A DNA stretch of 64,000 nt. It comes from Gillisia sp. Hel_I_86. GTDB lineage: Bacteria > Bacteroidota > Bacteroidia > Flavobacteriales > Flavobacteriaceae. Within the stretch, counting starts at the first letter, position 1. Each line of letters opens with the position of its first letter. Below, piece by piece: positions 1 through 9,301 of this stretch. The translations under genes and the position numbers were made by a program. The notes under the pieces are model-generated. The model was not told where the DNA came from and did not search any database. It worked only from the letters and a program-made list of their open reading frames with translations. The stretch is taken from NCBI RefSeq assembly GCF_007827275.1, contig NZ_VISE01000001.1:3968001-4032000 (forward strand), given 5' to 3'.

Positions 1-2
1 AT

Positions 3-149
3 TCCAATTCTTGGATTATTACTGCTCATCAAGATGCCAAAGACATCATAGAAAGACCATACAGGTCGTTTTGGAAAGATAAAATGATAGAGTTAGGGGG
101 AAACTATATGTTGTGGTCCAATGCTCCCGAAAACCCTAGTTACAATTAG
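3..149 (+). CDS. C-terminal fragment of an unidentified protein
   Basis: Frame 3 is open from the window edge and ends in a TAG stop at 147-149, giving about 48 residues that end WSNAPENPSYN. The composition looks coding and it is rich in aromatic residues. The 5' part lies outside the window and I do not recognise the family. The stop overlaps the 3' end of the convergent aminotransferase gene by 4 bases, a usual tail-to-tail arrangement. Confidence 0.5.
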   Translation, partial: SNSWIITAHQDAKDIIERPYRSFWKDKMIELGGNYMLWSNAPENPSYN

Positions 150-991
150 CCCAACCTAGCCTTAACATTTAACTTGGAAAGCACTTCTTTCGCCACTTTA
201 TTATTATATTCTTTTTTACGATATTTGGATATTGGTTGAATTCCAACGATCACATTTGAAATAAACAATTCATCTGCTTTTTGAAGCTCAAAAGGAGAAA
301 TGCTGGTTTCCTCGATTTCAAGATCCATCATTCTACCCACAACAGAAATTATTTGCTTTCTCGAAATTCCATTAAGAGCACCATCTTTTAAAGGAGGTGT
401 TTTAATCTTATCGCCGTTCACTAAGAAAATATTACCATTTAATGCCTCCACCACCTGCTTGTTCTCATTGATCAGAAGACAGTTCTGATAATCATTTTCT
501 TTGGCAAAAATGCTTCCCAAGACATTAATGGCTCTATTATTAGACTTAATAGTCGAAAGAAGTCCGCTGGTCACATAATAATCTTTAAACAATTCCACTT
601 CGTAAGGTCCTTCATTTAATAAATAGAAAGGATCACTAAGTGTTTCTGAAGTAATAATATATTCTATATCTAGCGTATTCGGTCTATAATACCCACCATG
701 TTTTCTAAAAACCGTAAATCGAATTCTCGCAGGAGAATCAATAAGTCCATTGGCTTTTAACAGCAATAGGATCTCTTCTTCCAAAAATTCAGGAGAAAAA
801 TTTGCTGGGATCTCCATTCGCATGATACGCATAGAGGACATTAACCTAAAATAATGATCTTCCCAAAAGATGATCTTTCCATTTATAACCCGCAAAGTTT
901 CAAACACAGAATCTCCATAGGCCAGCCCCCTATTAAAAACTGAAATAGTTGCATTTTTATCTTCTACTAAATTTCCATTGATATTTATCAT
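146..991 (-). CDS. Class IV PLP-dependent aminotransferase (IlvE/PabC fold)
   Basis: A 281-residue fold-type IV PLP enzyme. The N-terminus NRGLAYGDSVFETLRV is typical, the Schiff-base lysine is about K149 (STIKSNNRA), and the cofactor-binding acid is about E182 in VVEALNGNIF, followed by GISRKQI. The family covers branched-chain aminotransferase, D-amino-acid aminotransferase and 4-amino-4-deoxychorismate lyase; the sequence alone does not let me choose. It is cytosolic. It lies downstream of a START-like gene on the same strand, but a terminator-like hairpin ending in seven U sits directly against the ATG. A perfect -7 box (TACCTTTG, 1030-1023) lies just upstream, so it probably has its own promoter. 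Confidence 0.85.
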   Translation of the reverse strand: MININGNLVEDKNATISVFNRGLAYGDSVFETLRVINGKIIFWEDHYFRLMSSMRIMRMEIPANFSPEFLEEEILLLLKANGLIDSPARIRFTVFRKHGGYYRPNTLDIEYIITSETLSDPFYLLNEGPYEVELFKDYYVTSGLLSTIKSNNRAINVLGSIFAKENDYQNCLLINENKQVVEALNGNIFLVNGDKIKTPPLKDGALNGISRKQIISVVGRMMDLEIEETSISPFELQKADELFISNVIVGIQPISKYRKKEYNNKVAKEVLSKLNVKARLG

Positions 992-1022
992 AAAAAAACC
1001 CCGTAATATTTATAAAACGGGG
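992..1022 (-). terminator. Intrinsic terminator abutting the aminotransferase ATG
   Basis: On the minus strand, CCCCGT (1022-1017) and ACGGGG (1004-999) form a 6-bp GC-rich stem with a 12-nt AT-rich loop. Seven U residues (998-992) follow, and the ATG begins at 991. It suits termination of transcripts from the START-like gene upstream. Its U-tract leaves no leader before the next start codon. Confidence 0.6.
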
Positions 1023-1048
1023 CAAAGGTACTATTTAAAATATAGAAA

Positions 1049-1435
1049 TTAGGACGAACCTAGGATCTGTTTTAAGTCTGAAATCATGTTTTCCCAAAGC
1101 ATCTTCCCTTCTTCTATCTCATCTTCTTCAGCAAAATCTGTGATCATTATAGAAACATCCTTTGTGATCTCATCTACCTGAATTCTGATTTCGAAAAAAT
1201 ATGGGGACTCCTCGTCTTCCAACCATCTAAATTTTATGCGTTCACCATTTTTCTTGCTTAGGAGTTTTGCTTTTTCTTCAGATTCGTTCCAAATGAAGGT
1301 AAAAAATTCCCCACGAGAATTTACATTGTCCGCATACCACTCGCTAAGACCAGAAGGTGTTGAAATATATTGATATAATAACGAAGGGGAAGCTTGTATT
1401 GGAAACTCCATTTCGTACTTAACTTTATCTTCCAT
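1049..1435 (-). CDS. START-like (AHSA1/SRPBCC fold) domain protein
   Basis: A 128-residue protein beginning EDKVKYEMEFPIQASPSLLY. The spacing of tryptophans and acidic residues (LSEWYADNV, FRWLEDEE) is that of the single-domain START-like proteins common in Flavobacteriia. The fold forms a hydrophobic ligand cavity, but no ligand or reaction can be named from sequence. No signal peptide, so it is probably cytosolic. It is the upstream member of a two-gene minus-strand unit separated from the aminotransferase by a hairpin terminator. Confidence 0.75.
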   Translation of the reverse strand: MEDKVKYEMEFPIQASPSLLYQYISTPSGLSEWYADNVNSRGEFFTFIWNESEEKAKLLSKKNGERIKFRWLEDEESPYFFEIRIQVDEITKDVSIMITDFAEEDEIEEGKMLWENMISDLKQILGSS

Positions 1436-1519
1436 GCTGCTTTAATTAGATTTTGGGCAATATATATATTAATTGCTAACCTTGAAAGAAAACAAATTAA
1501 ATATTTCGTAAAATAATGC

Positions 1520-1549
1520 TTGTGCTAAAACAAATAGTTTTTATATTTG
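1520..1549 (+). promoter_or_regulatory. Promoter of the tRNA gene
   Basis: TTG at 1520-1522, a 19-nt gap, then TATATTTG at 1542-1549. This is a perfect match to the Bacteroidota housekeeping consensus (TTG near -33, TAnnTTTG at -7). The mature tRNA starts at 1633, leaving a 5' leader of roughly 75 nt. Confidence 0.7.
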
Positions 1550-1632
1550 CAGCCGCAAACTTTGAGGTTGAAACCCTTATTATTAGTAGTCATTTTACTA
1601 ATCTATTTGTTTGCAATTGAAATACGAATTTT

Positions 1633-1706
1633 GGCGAGGTAGCTCAGTTGGTTAGAGCGTCGGATTCATAACCCGGAGGTCACGAGTTCAAATCTCGTTC
1701 TCGCTA
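1633..1706 (+). tRNA. tRNA with CAT anticodon (annotated as tRNA-Met)
   Basis: A 74-nt cloverleaf. The acceptor arm 1633-1639 pairs with 1699-1705, with G-U at both ends. D-stem GCTC/GAGC is present, the anticodon loop is TTCATAA with CAT, and the T-stem ACGAG/CTCGT encloses TTCAAAT. The discriminator is A1706 and CCA is not encoded. A CAT anticodon can also mark tRNA-Ile2 (lysidine-modified). Elongator Met is the likeliest reading because position 1 is paired, unlike an initiator. Confidence 0.93.
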
Positions 1707-1710
1707 CTTA

Positions 1711-1747
1711 AACCGATCAGAATATAATTTCTGATCGGTTTTTTTAT
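1711..1747 (+). terminator. Intrinsic terminator after the tRNA
   Basis: AACCGATCAG (1711-1720) and CTGATCGGTT (1731-1740) form a perfect 10-bp stem with a 10-nt loop, followed by a run of T. It lies 4 nt after the tRNA. Confidence 0.85.
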
Positions 1748-1828
1748 TCTCTTAATTTTCTTTCCTGTTTTTTAATTATATCTTAATGCTTAATTTCCTG
1801 AGATTTCAGATTTTAATTCATTTTTAAA

Positions 1829-2509
1829 ATGCAGCATATAGTTATTCTTACCGGCGCCGGAATTAGTGCAGAAAGCGGTCTTAAAACTTTTCGCGACTCC
1901 GATGGGCTTTGGGAAGGATATGACATTATGGAAGTCGCCTCGCCTGATGGTTGGGATAGAAACATGGAAAAAGTATTAGATTTCTACAATCAACGCAGAA
2001 AACAATTATTACAAGTGTCTCCAAATAAGGCTCATAAAGCCTTGGTAAAATTGGAAACTAAGTACAAAGTTAGTATTGTTACCCAAAACATAGACGATCT
2101 CCACGAGCGAGCGGGAAGCTCTAGGGTAATTCATCTCCATGGAGAATTATTAAAGGTACGGAGTACTTTTGATGATGATTTAATCTTGGATTGGAAAAAT
2201 GATTTAAAAACTGGAGATTTTTGTGAGCATAATCATCAGCTCAGGCCGCATGTAGTTTGGTTTGGTGAGGCTGTACCTATGTTTCAAAAAGCAGTAAAGC
2301 TTGTGGAAAATGCAGATATATTAATTATTGTTGGAACTTCTATGCAGGTTTATCCAGCTGCTGCACTTTTAGATTACTTGGATAATGTAACTCCAATTTA
2401 TTTTATAGATCCTCAACCTAATATTTCTTCAGCTAAAAACCTAACTATTATTGCTGAAAAAGCCACCAAAGGGCTTGTAAAATTAGCAGAAGCACTTATT
2501 TCTTCCTAA
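1829..2509 (+). CDS. cobB: Sir2-family NAD-dependent protein deacylase
   Basis: A 226-residue sirtuin that removes acyl groups from lysine using NAD+. Visible motifs are GAGISAESG (9-17), the NAD pocket TQNIDDLH (85-92) and the catalytic HLHGEL (His104). FYNQRR (52-57) places Tyr53 and Arg56 in the Y-x-x-R pattern of class III sirtuins, which favour succinyl or malonyl lysine. The two CxxC zinc pairs of classical sirtuins are absent; only one Cys occurs in that segment. This suggests a compact, zinc-free zinc-ribbon region. It appears monocistronic, about 80 nt after the tRNA terminator. Confidence 0.9.
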   Translation: MQHIVILTGAGISAESGLKTFRDSDGLWEGYDIMEVASPDGWDRNMEKVLDFYNQRRKQLLQVSPNKAHKALVKLETKYKVSIVTQNIDDLHERAGSSRVIHLHGELLKVRSTFDDDLILDWKNDLKTGDFCEHNHQLRPHVVWFGEAVPMFQKAVKLVENADILIIVGTSMQVYPAAALLDYLDNVTPIYFIDPQPNISSAKNLTIIAEKATKGLVKLAEALISS

Positions 2510-2656
2510 TTGCTATTTCAAAAAAAACATATGTAGTCAAATAACTTGATGATTTTAATTTTACCAAAAAATAATCTTCGAAGCAATCCCCCGAGGGATT
2601 ACATTGGAGAAGATACAACTGGTCGTTTTGCGTAACCCTTTTTATCCTTGCTTTTA

Positions 2657-3237
2657 TCAAGGTCCTAGACTTATATGGTCAATTTGAGGATCCTCGAGTT
2701 TCACGGTGAAAATTGCAAGTGCGCCTTGCATCTGCGTATTATTGATGCCATATGCCATGGCATGATGGTACCCATGAACGTTCTTTAGTTCACTGTTTTT
2801 GACCTCGATCTTATAGCGGTGTTTCGATTTTTCTTTATAATATTCGGATTCCTGAAATAGCATTTGTTCTTGGTGCAAACTTGATTTTATCGAGACCGGG
2901 TGGCTTTTGGCCTTGGCACCTAGCTTATAACACCCATCCATTATTGGGCAAGTCTTGCATTTCATTTCCCTATGTCAAAAAAAATAAGGATCTACATGGT
3001 TCGTGCCACTATCCTTTTTCCCTTGCCATGCTTTTCAGATGGCCAGGTGTCCGCCTGGCACACGAACCTATCGACGTCTTTCTTACAATCGAACCTATCC
3101 CCTGCCTTTCTATAGCCTTGTATGATAGTGGGGTTCAGCTGTGCCACTATCTTTATGGTGTTGTTGTCTTTGCCTCTGAGTTTAAGGTCTTCCTTACCGG
3201 ACTAGGCGCTATCTTTAGGTACGATTAAATCATATAG
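2657..3237 (-). pseudogene. Decayed IS1182-like transposase (C-terminal part)
   Basis: The longest open piece (2657-2965) reads KCKTCPIMDGCYK, then HRYKIEVKNSELKNVHGY. That is the Cys-rich segment and C-terminus of IS1182-group DDE transposases. The minus strand upstream (about 2966-3237) still encodes transposase-like sequence such as GDRFDCKKDVDRFVC. It is broken by stops at TAG and TGA codons and needs frame changes to join. The N-terminal catalytic half is missing. It is an inactive insertion-sequence remnant between the sirtuin and rpsA. Confidence 0.7.
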
Positions 3238-3317
3238 ATCTGAATACGCACTTAATTGAATTTTTTGCTGCTGTAACAACATACTTAAGTCGTTGTTGAC
3301 CAACTTATAATATACTG

Positions 3318-3355
3318 AAAATGGAGCGAAAACACTACGGTTTCCGCTCCATTTT
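3318..3355 (-). terminator. Terminator-like hairpin downstream of rpsA
   Basis: Positions 3318-3333 and 3340-3355 form a 16-bp inverted repeat with one mismatch (AAAATGGAGCG arm). The loop is 6 nt and there is a short T-run on each side. It lies about 100 nt beyond the rpsA stop and could act in either direction. It may instead belong to the insertion-sequence remnant. Confidence 0.4.
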
Positions 3356-3453
3356 GGTCATTTTGAAAAAACTTTTTTGAGGGACTTTTTCAGTGCCCTC
3401 TTAAATTAAGGAAGCTTTTTCTTTTAAGCTTAAAAGTGAATGGTATTAAAAGC

Positions 3454-5280
3454 CTACGCCTTCCCTTCCATTTTGTCTTTTAAGGCTTGAAGATCTGCAT
3501 TTACATCACCAATAGTGGTTTTCTCTGTGTTTTGAGCAGCTTTTTTAGCAGCTTGTTTCACGATTTTTTGCTCTTCTTCTTTATGTACAGCCATGTGTGA
3601 AGCTACCACCCTCTTAAATTCTTTATTGAATTCAATAATTTGGAACTCCGCAGACTCACCTGCATTTAATTTCTTACCATCTTCTTTTTCAAGGTGACGT
3701 GTAGGAACAAATGCAGTAATATCCTCATTAAAATCTATAGTCGCACCTTTGTCAACTATTTCAGCTATCTCTGCAGTATGTGTGGTACCTACAGCAAATT
3801 CAGTTTCATATTTGTCCCAAGGGTTGGATTCAGTTTGTTTGTGACCTAAACTTAATTTACGGCCTTCCACATCTAATTCCAATACAACCACTTCCAAGGT
3901 ATCACCTACGTTGGTAAATTCAGATGGATGCTTGATCTTCTTGGTCCAAGAAAGGTCAGAAATATAAATAAGTCCGTCTATTCCTTCTTCCAATTCTACG
4001 AATACACCAAAGTTTGTAAAGTTACGTACAATACCTTTGTGTTTAGAACCAACTGGATACTTAGAAGTAATATCTGTCCATGGATCTGCGCTTAATTGCT
4101 TGATACCAAGGGACATTTTACGATCTTCACGATCTAAAGTCAAGATTTGAGCTTCAACCTCATCCCCTACTTTTACGAAATCCTGAGCAGAACGTAAATG
4201 CGTGCTCCAAGACATTTCAGAAACGTGAATAAGTCCTTCAACTCCTTCAGCAACTTCAATAAACGCTCCGTAATCTGCAATTACAACTACTTTTCCTTTA
4301 ACGTTGTCTCCAACTTTAAGGTTTTCGTCCAATGCTTCCCAAGGATGTTTGTGTAATTGTTTTAAACCTAATTGAATTCTAGTCTTAGCTTCATCGAAGT
4401 CTAGAATAACAACATTCAATTTCTGGTCTAATTCAACTATTTCGTTTGGATGGTTAATACGAGACCAAGAAAGATCTGTAATGTGCACCAATCCATCAAC
4501 TCCACCAAGATCTACGAATACACCGTAAGAAGTAATATTCTTAACAGTACCTTCCAATACTTGACCTTTTTCCAGTTGACCAATAATTTCTTTTTTCTGC
4601 TCTTCGATATCTGCTTCGATAAGCGCTTTATGCGATACAACAACGTTCTTAAATTCGTGGTTGATTTTCACAACTTTGAATTCCATTGTTTTGCCTACAT
4701 AAGCATCGTAATCCCTAATTGGCTTCACGTCGATCTGAGATCCTGGCAAGAATGCCTCGATTCCAAATACATCTACGATCATACCACCTTTAGTACGACA
4801 TTTAACAAAGCCGTTTACTATCAATGCTTCATCATGTGCTTTGTTCACACGATCCCAAGCCATGATCACACGAGCTTTACGGTGAGAAAGGATCAATTGA
4901 CCTGTAGCGTCTTCACGTACATCAATTAATACTTCAACCTCATCTCCAACTTTAAGATCTGGATTGTAACGGAATTCGTTTAAAGAGATAACTCCTTCAC
5001 TTTTCGCGTTGATGTCGATAATCGCGTCACGATCTGTGATATTGATCACTCTTCCTGTAGTTACTTCATCATCTAAAGTATCTACAAAATTTTCGGCTAC
5101 CAACTTCTCAAACTCTTCCAACTTGGTATCATCTACAGGATCTATTCCTTCTTCGTAGTTGTGCCAGTTAAAGTCTTTTAAGAATTGCTCAGGATTTTCC
5201 TGTTGTGCAGACGGAGCCGCTTTGGTTTGAACTTCAGAGCTAGACTCTTGAACTTCTGGATTTTTTGTTTCTTCAGCCAT
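3454..5280 (-). CDS. rpsA: 30S ribosomal protein S1
   Basis: A 608-residue protein built of successive S1/OB-fold RNA-binding repeats. The characteristic motifs recur: YGVFVDLGGVDGLVHITDLSW, YGAFIEVAEGVEGLIHVSEMSW and FGVFVELEEGIDGLIYISDLSW. It binds mRNA and helps deliver it to the 30S subunit, which matters in Bacteroidota where Shine-Dalgarno use is weak. The acidic N-terminal extension and Lys/Ala-rich tail match Bacteroidota S1. A perfect promoter lies at 5403-5432. cmk lies upstream on the same strand but 450 nt away, so the two are probably separate units. Confidence 0.96.
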   Translation of the reverse strand: MAEETKNPEVQESSSEVQTKAAPSAQQENPEQFLKDFNWHNYEEGIDPVDDTKLEEFEKLVAENFVDTLDDEVTTGRVINITDRDAIIDINAKSEGVISLNEFRYNPDLKVGDEVEVLIDVREDATGQLILSHRKARVIMAWDRVNKAHDEALIVNGFVKCRTKGGMIVDVFGIEAFLPGSQIDVKPIRDYDAYVGKTMEFKVVKINHEFKNVVVSHKALIEADIEEQKKEIIGQLEKGQVLEGTVKNITSYGVFVDLGGVDGLVHITDLSWSRINHPNEIVELDQKLNVVILDFDEAKTRIQLGLKQLHKHPWEALDENLKVGDNVKGKVVVIADYGAFIEVAEGVEGLIHVSEMSWSTHLRSAQDFVKVGDEVEAQILTLDREDRKMSLGIKQLSADPWTDITSKYPVGSKHKGIVRNFTNFGVFVELEEGIDGLIYISDLSWTKKIKHPSEFTNVGDTLEVVVLELDVEGRKLSLGHKQTESNPWDKYETEFAVGTTHTAEIAEIVDKGATIDFNEDITAFVPTRHLEKEDGKKLNAGESAEFQIIEFNKEFKRVVASHMAVHKEEEQKIVKQAAKKAAQNTEKTTIGDVNADLQALKDKMEGKA

Positions 5281-5402
5281 TGCTGATGTAATATTTGTAT
5301 TCTGGGTTCTTTATGGAAATTTCAGATAATTAAACACAGAAGTGATTATATATTTGATTTTCAGCCCTTTTCTTTTTCCATTTCTTTATCTAAAAAGGAG
5401 TG

Positions 5403-5432
5403 CAAAAATACGTATTATTTTCTGTAATACAA
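5403..5432 (-). promoter_or_regulatory. rpsA promoter
   Basis: On the minus strand, TTG at 5432-5430, a 19-nt gap, and TATTTTTG at 5410-5403. This is an exact Bacteroidota housekeeping promoter, about 120 nt before the rpsA start codon. It leaves a long leader that could carry S1 autoregulation. Confidence 0.65.
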
Positions 5433-5536
5433 AAGGCTGAAACTAAATAAAATAAGAACTTTTATATCAGTTTATAAAAGTGGATTTTTTATAAAGAATA
5501 ATGTTAAATTTATAGTAAAAATATATGTTTACTAGG

Positions 5537-5608
5537 GATGTCAGGTTGAGCGGAGTCGAAACCTCTTTTTTAAGCTAGAAAGTTCTCGACTTCGCTCGAA
5601 CAGACAAA
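5537..5608. repeat. Interspersed dyad repeat in the rpsA-cmk gap
   Basis: The segment holds GTTGAGCGGAGTCGAA and CTCGACTTCGCTCGAA as inverted arms. The same wording recurs at 42290-42315 and partly at 34325-34355 and 24736-24775. The 454-nt gap 5282-5735 otherwise contains only the rpsA promoter; I see no other gene in it. Confidence 0.55.
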
Positions 5609-5735
5609 ATGAGATATTTTAAATGCTTGGAAATCAACCGAGAAAATAATAAAAATTGAAAGTAATTATATACAGTCCCTTTTAAATCCTTTTTCGATGA
5701 ATATGTGCAGAAATTCCTAATATATAAGAGATTAT

Positions 5736-6440
5736 TTAGTGGTTTACAGTATCGATTGCTGCTTTTGCCAATTGAAGTACTTTCTGAAATTGCTTTTCGA
5801 TATTCCAAGCTGAATTATCGATCTCAATAGCATCTTCTGCCTTTACTAATGGAGAATCTTTTCGGGTAGTATCCAAATGATCCCTATCTGTTACATTCTT
5901 TAATACCTCCTCATAATTCACATCTTGCCCCTTCTCCTTCATCTCTTTAAAACGGCGTTGTGCTCTTTCTTCTGCCGTAGCTGTCATAAATATTTTGAGT
6001 TCGGCATTCGGGAAGACAACGGTACCAATATCACGACCATCCATTACCACTCCTTTTTCCAATCCCATTTCTTGCTGTTGCGCTACTAATTTTTCACGAA
6101 CTTCTGAAATAGCCGCTACCCTACTCACATAATTTGAAACCTCAAGTGTTCTAATTTCATCTTCAATGTTTTCATCATTTAAGTAGATAGCTGCAAAGCC
6201 CAACTTTTCATCAAAAATGAATTTTAAATTTAGAGATGGTAGATCTTGAATCAAGCTTTTTACATTAAAAGTGTCTTTTAATATATATCCTTTTCGCATT
6301 GCATATAAGGTGATTGCGCGATACATTGCGCCAGTATCTACATATACATAACTTAATTCTTTGGCCAATTGTTTTGCTACGGTGCTCTTTCCTGTGGAAG
6401 AAAACCCGTCTATCGCAATGGTGATTTTATGATATGTCAA
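5736..6440 (-). CDS. cmk: (d)CMP kinase
   Basis: A 234-residue cytidylate kinase, ATP + (d)CMP to ADP + (d)CDP. The P-loop is GFSSTGKST (12-20). The CMP-binding segment is VYVDTGAMYRAITL, followed by GRDIGTVVFPNAELKIFMTA and the lid RAQRRFKEMKEKG. Length is normal. It is cytosolic and acts in pyrimidine nucleotide recycling. A cmk-rpsA neighbourhood is a conserved bacterial gene order, seen here with a long gap. Confidence 0.95.
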   Translation of the reverse strand: MTYHKITIAIDGFSSTGKSTVAKQLAKELSYVYVDTGAMYRAITLYAMRKGYILKDTFNVKSLIQDLPSLNLKFIFDEKLGFAAIYLNDENIEDEIRTLEVSNYVSRVAAISEVREKLVAQQQEMGLEKGVVMDGRDIGTVVFPNAELKIFMTATAEERAQRRFKEMKEKGQDVNYEEVLKNVTDRDHLDTTRKDSPLVKAEDAIEIDNSAWNIEKQFQKVLQLAKAAIDTVNH

Positions 6441-6520
6441 GCTTGTAGATTTAATATAAGTGATTTTTGTTTTATATAATAAATTTCAAAAAAAGAGAGC
6501 TTACCTGAAAAGTAGTTCTT

Positions 6521-6603
6521 CGTCAAGCTGAACTTGTTTCAGCTTCTATTGAAAATTAACACTTCAATTTAAGAAGATCCTGAAATAAATTCAGGATGAC
6601 GTC
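6521..6603. repeat. Interspersed inverted repeat (GAACTTGTTTCAG family)
   Basis: The left arm CGTCAAGCTGAACTTGTTTC and the right arm CTGAAATAAATTCAGGATGA are imperfect complements separated by about 45 nt. It sits between the lon stop and the cmk start. Close copies occur at 45985-46066 and 58717-58792, with a half copy at about 60761-60795. Confidence 0.6.
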
Positions 6604-6633
6604 TTTGATAATTTTCAGGTAGGTTCTTAAAAC

Positions 6634-9084
6634 CTATAATTCTTTTGGATTCTTCACTTTATCTTGAGTGAGCGCGAGATCTATTACATCTTTCATCTCC
6701 TTCACATAATGAAAAGTAAGCCCTTTTAAATAATCTGCTTTGATTTCATCGATATCCCGTTTGTTGTCTTCACAAAGGATGATCTCCTTTATTCTAGCTC
6801 TCTTAGCAGCAAGAATCTTCTCTTTAATTCCTCCAACAGGTAATACTTTTCCTCTTAAAGTGATTTCCCCAGTCATTGCCAGACTTTTCTTGATCTTGCG
6901 CTGAGTGAATAACGATACTAATGATGTAAGCATAGTAACTCCTGCACTTGGACCATCTTTTGGGGTTGCTCCTTCCGGCACGTGAATATGAACATTGTAT
7001 TTCTCGAATACTTCAGGGTCTAAATCCAGCATTTCTGCATTTGCCTTGATATATTCCATCGCTATAGTAGCAGATTCCTTCATCACTTTCCCGAGGTTTC
7101 CGGTAATATTTAAATTTCCTTTTCCTTTAGAAAGAATAGATTCTATAAATAGAATATCTCCACCCACACTCGTCCAAGCCAAACCTGTCACTACTCCGGC
7201 AACTTCGTTATTTTCATATTTATCGCGTTCCATTCTAGGGCTTCCAAGAATTTCGATGATATTTTGGTTGCTTATTTTTATAGAATATTTTTCCTCCATC
7301 GCAATATTTTTGGCTGCATAGCGCACCATTTTTGCGATTTGTTTCTCCAATCCTCTTACTCCGGATTCTCTGGTATAACCTTCAACAATTTTCTCTAACT
7401 GCGCCTTTCCTATTTTAATATGTTCTTTGGTAAGTCCATGCTCTTTTAATTGCTTTGGCAATAAATGCTGCTTTGCGATCTCTACCTTTTCTTCGATCGT
7501 ATATCCCGTAACATTAATGATCTCCATACGATCCCTCAAAGCAGGCTGAACAGTACTTAAACTATTTGCGGTAGCAATGAACATCACTTTAGAAAGGTCA
7601 AATCCCATTTCCAAGAAATTATCATGGAACTCACTATTCTGTTCTGGATCCAAAACCTCCAATAATGCTGAAGATGGATCTCCATTATGACCGTTAGATA
7701 ACTTATCTATTTCATCCAACACAAAAACAGGATTGCTGGTTCCTGCTTTTTTAAGACTCTGAATAATCCTACCCGGCATAGCTCCAATATAGGTTTTTCT
7801 ATGCCCTCTTATTTCTGCTTCATCACGCAAACCACCTAATGATATACGAACATACTCTCTACCCAAAGCTTCTGCAATAGACCTACCTAAAGAAGTTTTA
7901 CCAACTCCCGGAGGTCCATATAAACAAAGAATTGGAGATTTCATATCATTACGCAGCTTTAAAACTGCTAGATATTCAATGATACGTTCTTTTACATCAT
8001 CCAAACCATAATGATCTCTATCCAAGATCTTTTTAGCTCGTTTTAAGTCGAATTTATCTTTGCTGAATTCATCCCAAGGAAGATCTAGAAAAAGATCTAA
8101 ATAGTTCCTCTGAATGGAATATTCTGCAACCTGAGGATTCATTCGCTGCATTTTAGCAAGCTCTTTCGTAAAGTGCTTTTCAACCTTCTCGTCCCATTTT
8201 TTATCTTTAGCACGAACGCGCATTTCTTCCATCTCATCTTCATTAGTAGCACCTCCCAATTCTTCCTGGATGGTTTTCATTTGCTGATGAAGGAAATATT
8301 CCCGCTGCTGCTGACTCATGTCGCTTTGTACCTTGCTCTGGATCACATTTTTAAGTTCCAGTTTCTGGTTCTCAACGTTCATGAATTTTAAAGTATCCAG
8401 CGCTCTGGTCTTCAAATTATTGGTCTTCAATAATTTCTGCTTTTCCTCAACACTTAAATTCATATTGGAAGAAACAAAGTTGATCAAGAAAGAAGGGCTA
8501 TCAATATTTTTTATAGCAAAGGAAGCTTCAGATGGAATATTGGGGCTCCCTTTAATTATCTGCAAAGCCAGATCTTTAATAGATTCTGTAATAGCTCCAA
8601 ATTCCGCGTTCTTAACATCTGGTCTAACTTCCGGTACTTCTTCTACAGCAGCGGTCATATAAGGTTTTTCAGAAATAACCTCCTTTATTTTGAACCGCTT
8701 TTTCCCCTGGATGATCACCGTAGTGTTACCATCGGGCATTTTTAGGACCCTTAGAATCCTTGCTACTACTCCGGTTTTATAAATATCATCTACTCCGGGA
8801 TTTTCGACATCTTCGTCTTTTTGGGCAACAACCCCTATTACTTTATTTCCGCTATTTGCGTCGTTTATCAACTTTATAGAAGTATCTCTTCCTGCCGTAA
8901 TTGGAATTACAACACCTGGGAATAATACAGTATTTCTTAAAGGTAATATTGGTAATATTTCTGGGAGTTCTTCTTTATTTATTTCCTCTTCGTCTTCTGG
9001 GGTCATTAAAGGAATTAACTCTGCATCTTCATCGATTCCTTGAAATGACAAACTGTCAATATTTAATAATTTAGATTTAGCCAT
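6634..9084 (-). CDS. lon: ATP-dependent protease La (Lon)
   Basis: An 816-residue LonA protease. The N-terminal substrate-binding domain contains [14 protein letters not shown], a coiled linker follows, and the AAA+ module has Walker [10 protein letters not shown] and Walker B VFVLDEID. The C-terminal protease domain holds the catalytic Ser713 in [11 protein letters not shown] and a Lys at about 756 in [13 protein letters not shown]. It degrades misfolded and regulatory proteins in the cytosol. Length is normal and the start codon is well supported ([12 protein letters not shown]). It is divergent from the sigma-factor operon to its right. Confidence 0.97.
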   Translation of the reverse strand: MAKSKLLNIDSLSFQGIDEDAELIPLMTPEDEEEINKEELPEILPILPLRNTVLFPGVVIPITAGRDTSIKLINDANSGNKVIGVVAQKDEDVENPGVDDIYKTGVVARILRVLKMPDGNTTVIIQGKKRFKIKEVISEKPYMTAAVEEVPEVRPDVKNAEFGAITESIKDLALQIIKGSPNIPSEASFAIKNIDSPSFLINFVSSNMNLSVEEKQKLLKTNNLKTRALDTLKFMNVENQKLELKNVIQSKVQSDMSQQQREYFLHQQMKTIQEELGGATNEDEMEEMRVRAKDKKWDEKVEKHFTKELAKMQRMNPQVAEYSIQRNYLDLFLDLPWDEFSKDKFDLKRAKKILDRDHYGLDDVKERIIEYLAVLKLRNDMKSPILCLYGPPGVGKTSLGRSIAEALGREYVRISLGGLRDEAEIRGHRKTYIGAMPGRIIQSLKKAGTSNPVFVLDEIDKLSNGHNGDPSSALLEVLDPEQNSEFHDNFLEMGFDLSKVMFIATANSLSTVQPALRDRMEIINVTGYTIEEKVEIAKQHLLPKQLKEHGLTKEHIKIGKAQLEKIVEGYTRESGVRGLEKQIAKMVRYAAKNIAMEEKYSIKISNQNIIEILGSPRMERDKYENNEVAGVVTGLAWTSVGGDILFIESILSKGKGNLNITGNLGKVMKESATIAMEYIKANAEMLDLDPEVFEKYNVHIHVPEGATPKDGPSAGVTMLTSLVSLFTQRKIKKSLAMTGEITLRGKVLPVGGIKEKILAAKRARIKEIILCEDNKRDIDEIKADYLKGLTFHYVKEMKDVIDLALTQDKVKNPKEL

Positions 9085-9301
9085 ATCTTTATTTAGGTCA
9101 AACTGTCACTACAGTTTATTATTTATATCTACATACAATCTTCTGCAAAGGTTTAATCCTACTGCCCCTGTACGTAGCGGGTATTATTTTAACTTGTTAT
9201 TTCAATTGTTGTGCCAGCTAAAAGAAATGAATCTTTTTTTCAAAAACTGTAACAATTTAAAAACAAAGGTATCTTTATAGTAGGAGCCTAATAGAAATTT
9301 C

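Noticed and set aside
1633-1706. Initiator tRNA-fMet
   Set aside because: The first acceptor pair is formed (G1-U72) and the anticodon stem lacks the three consecutive G-C pairs of an initiator, so elongator Met (or Ile2) is more likely.
2881-3228. 115-codon plus-strand ORF between sirtuin and rpsA
   Set aside because: It lies antisense to the decayed IS1182-like transposase, whose minus-strand reading gives recognisable transposase sequence.
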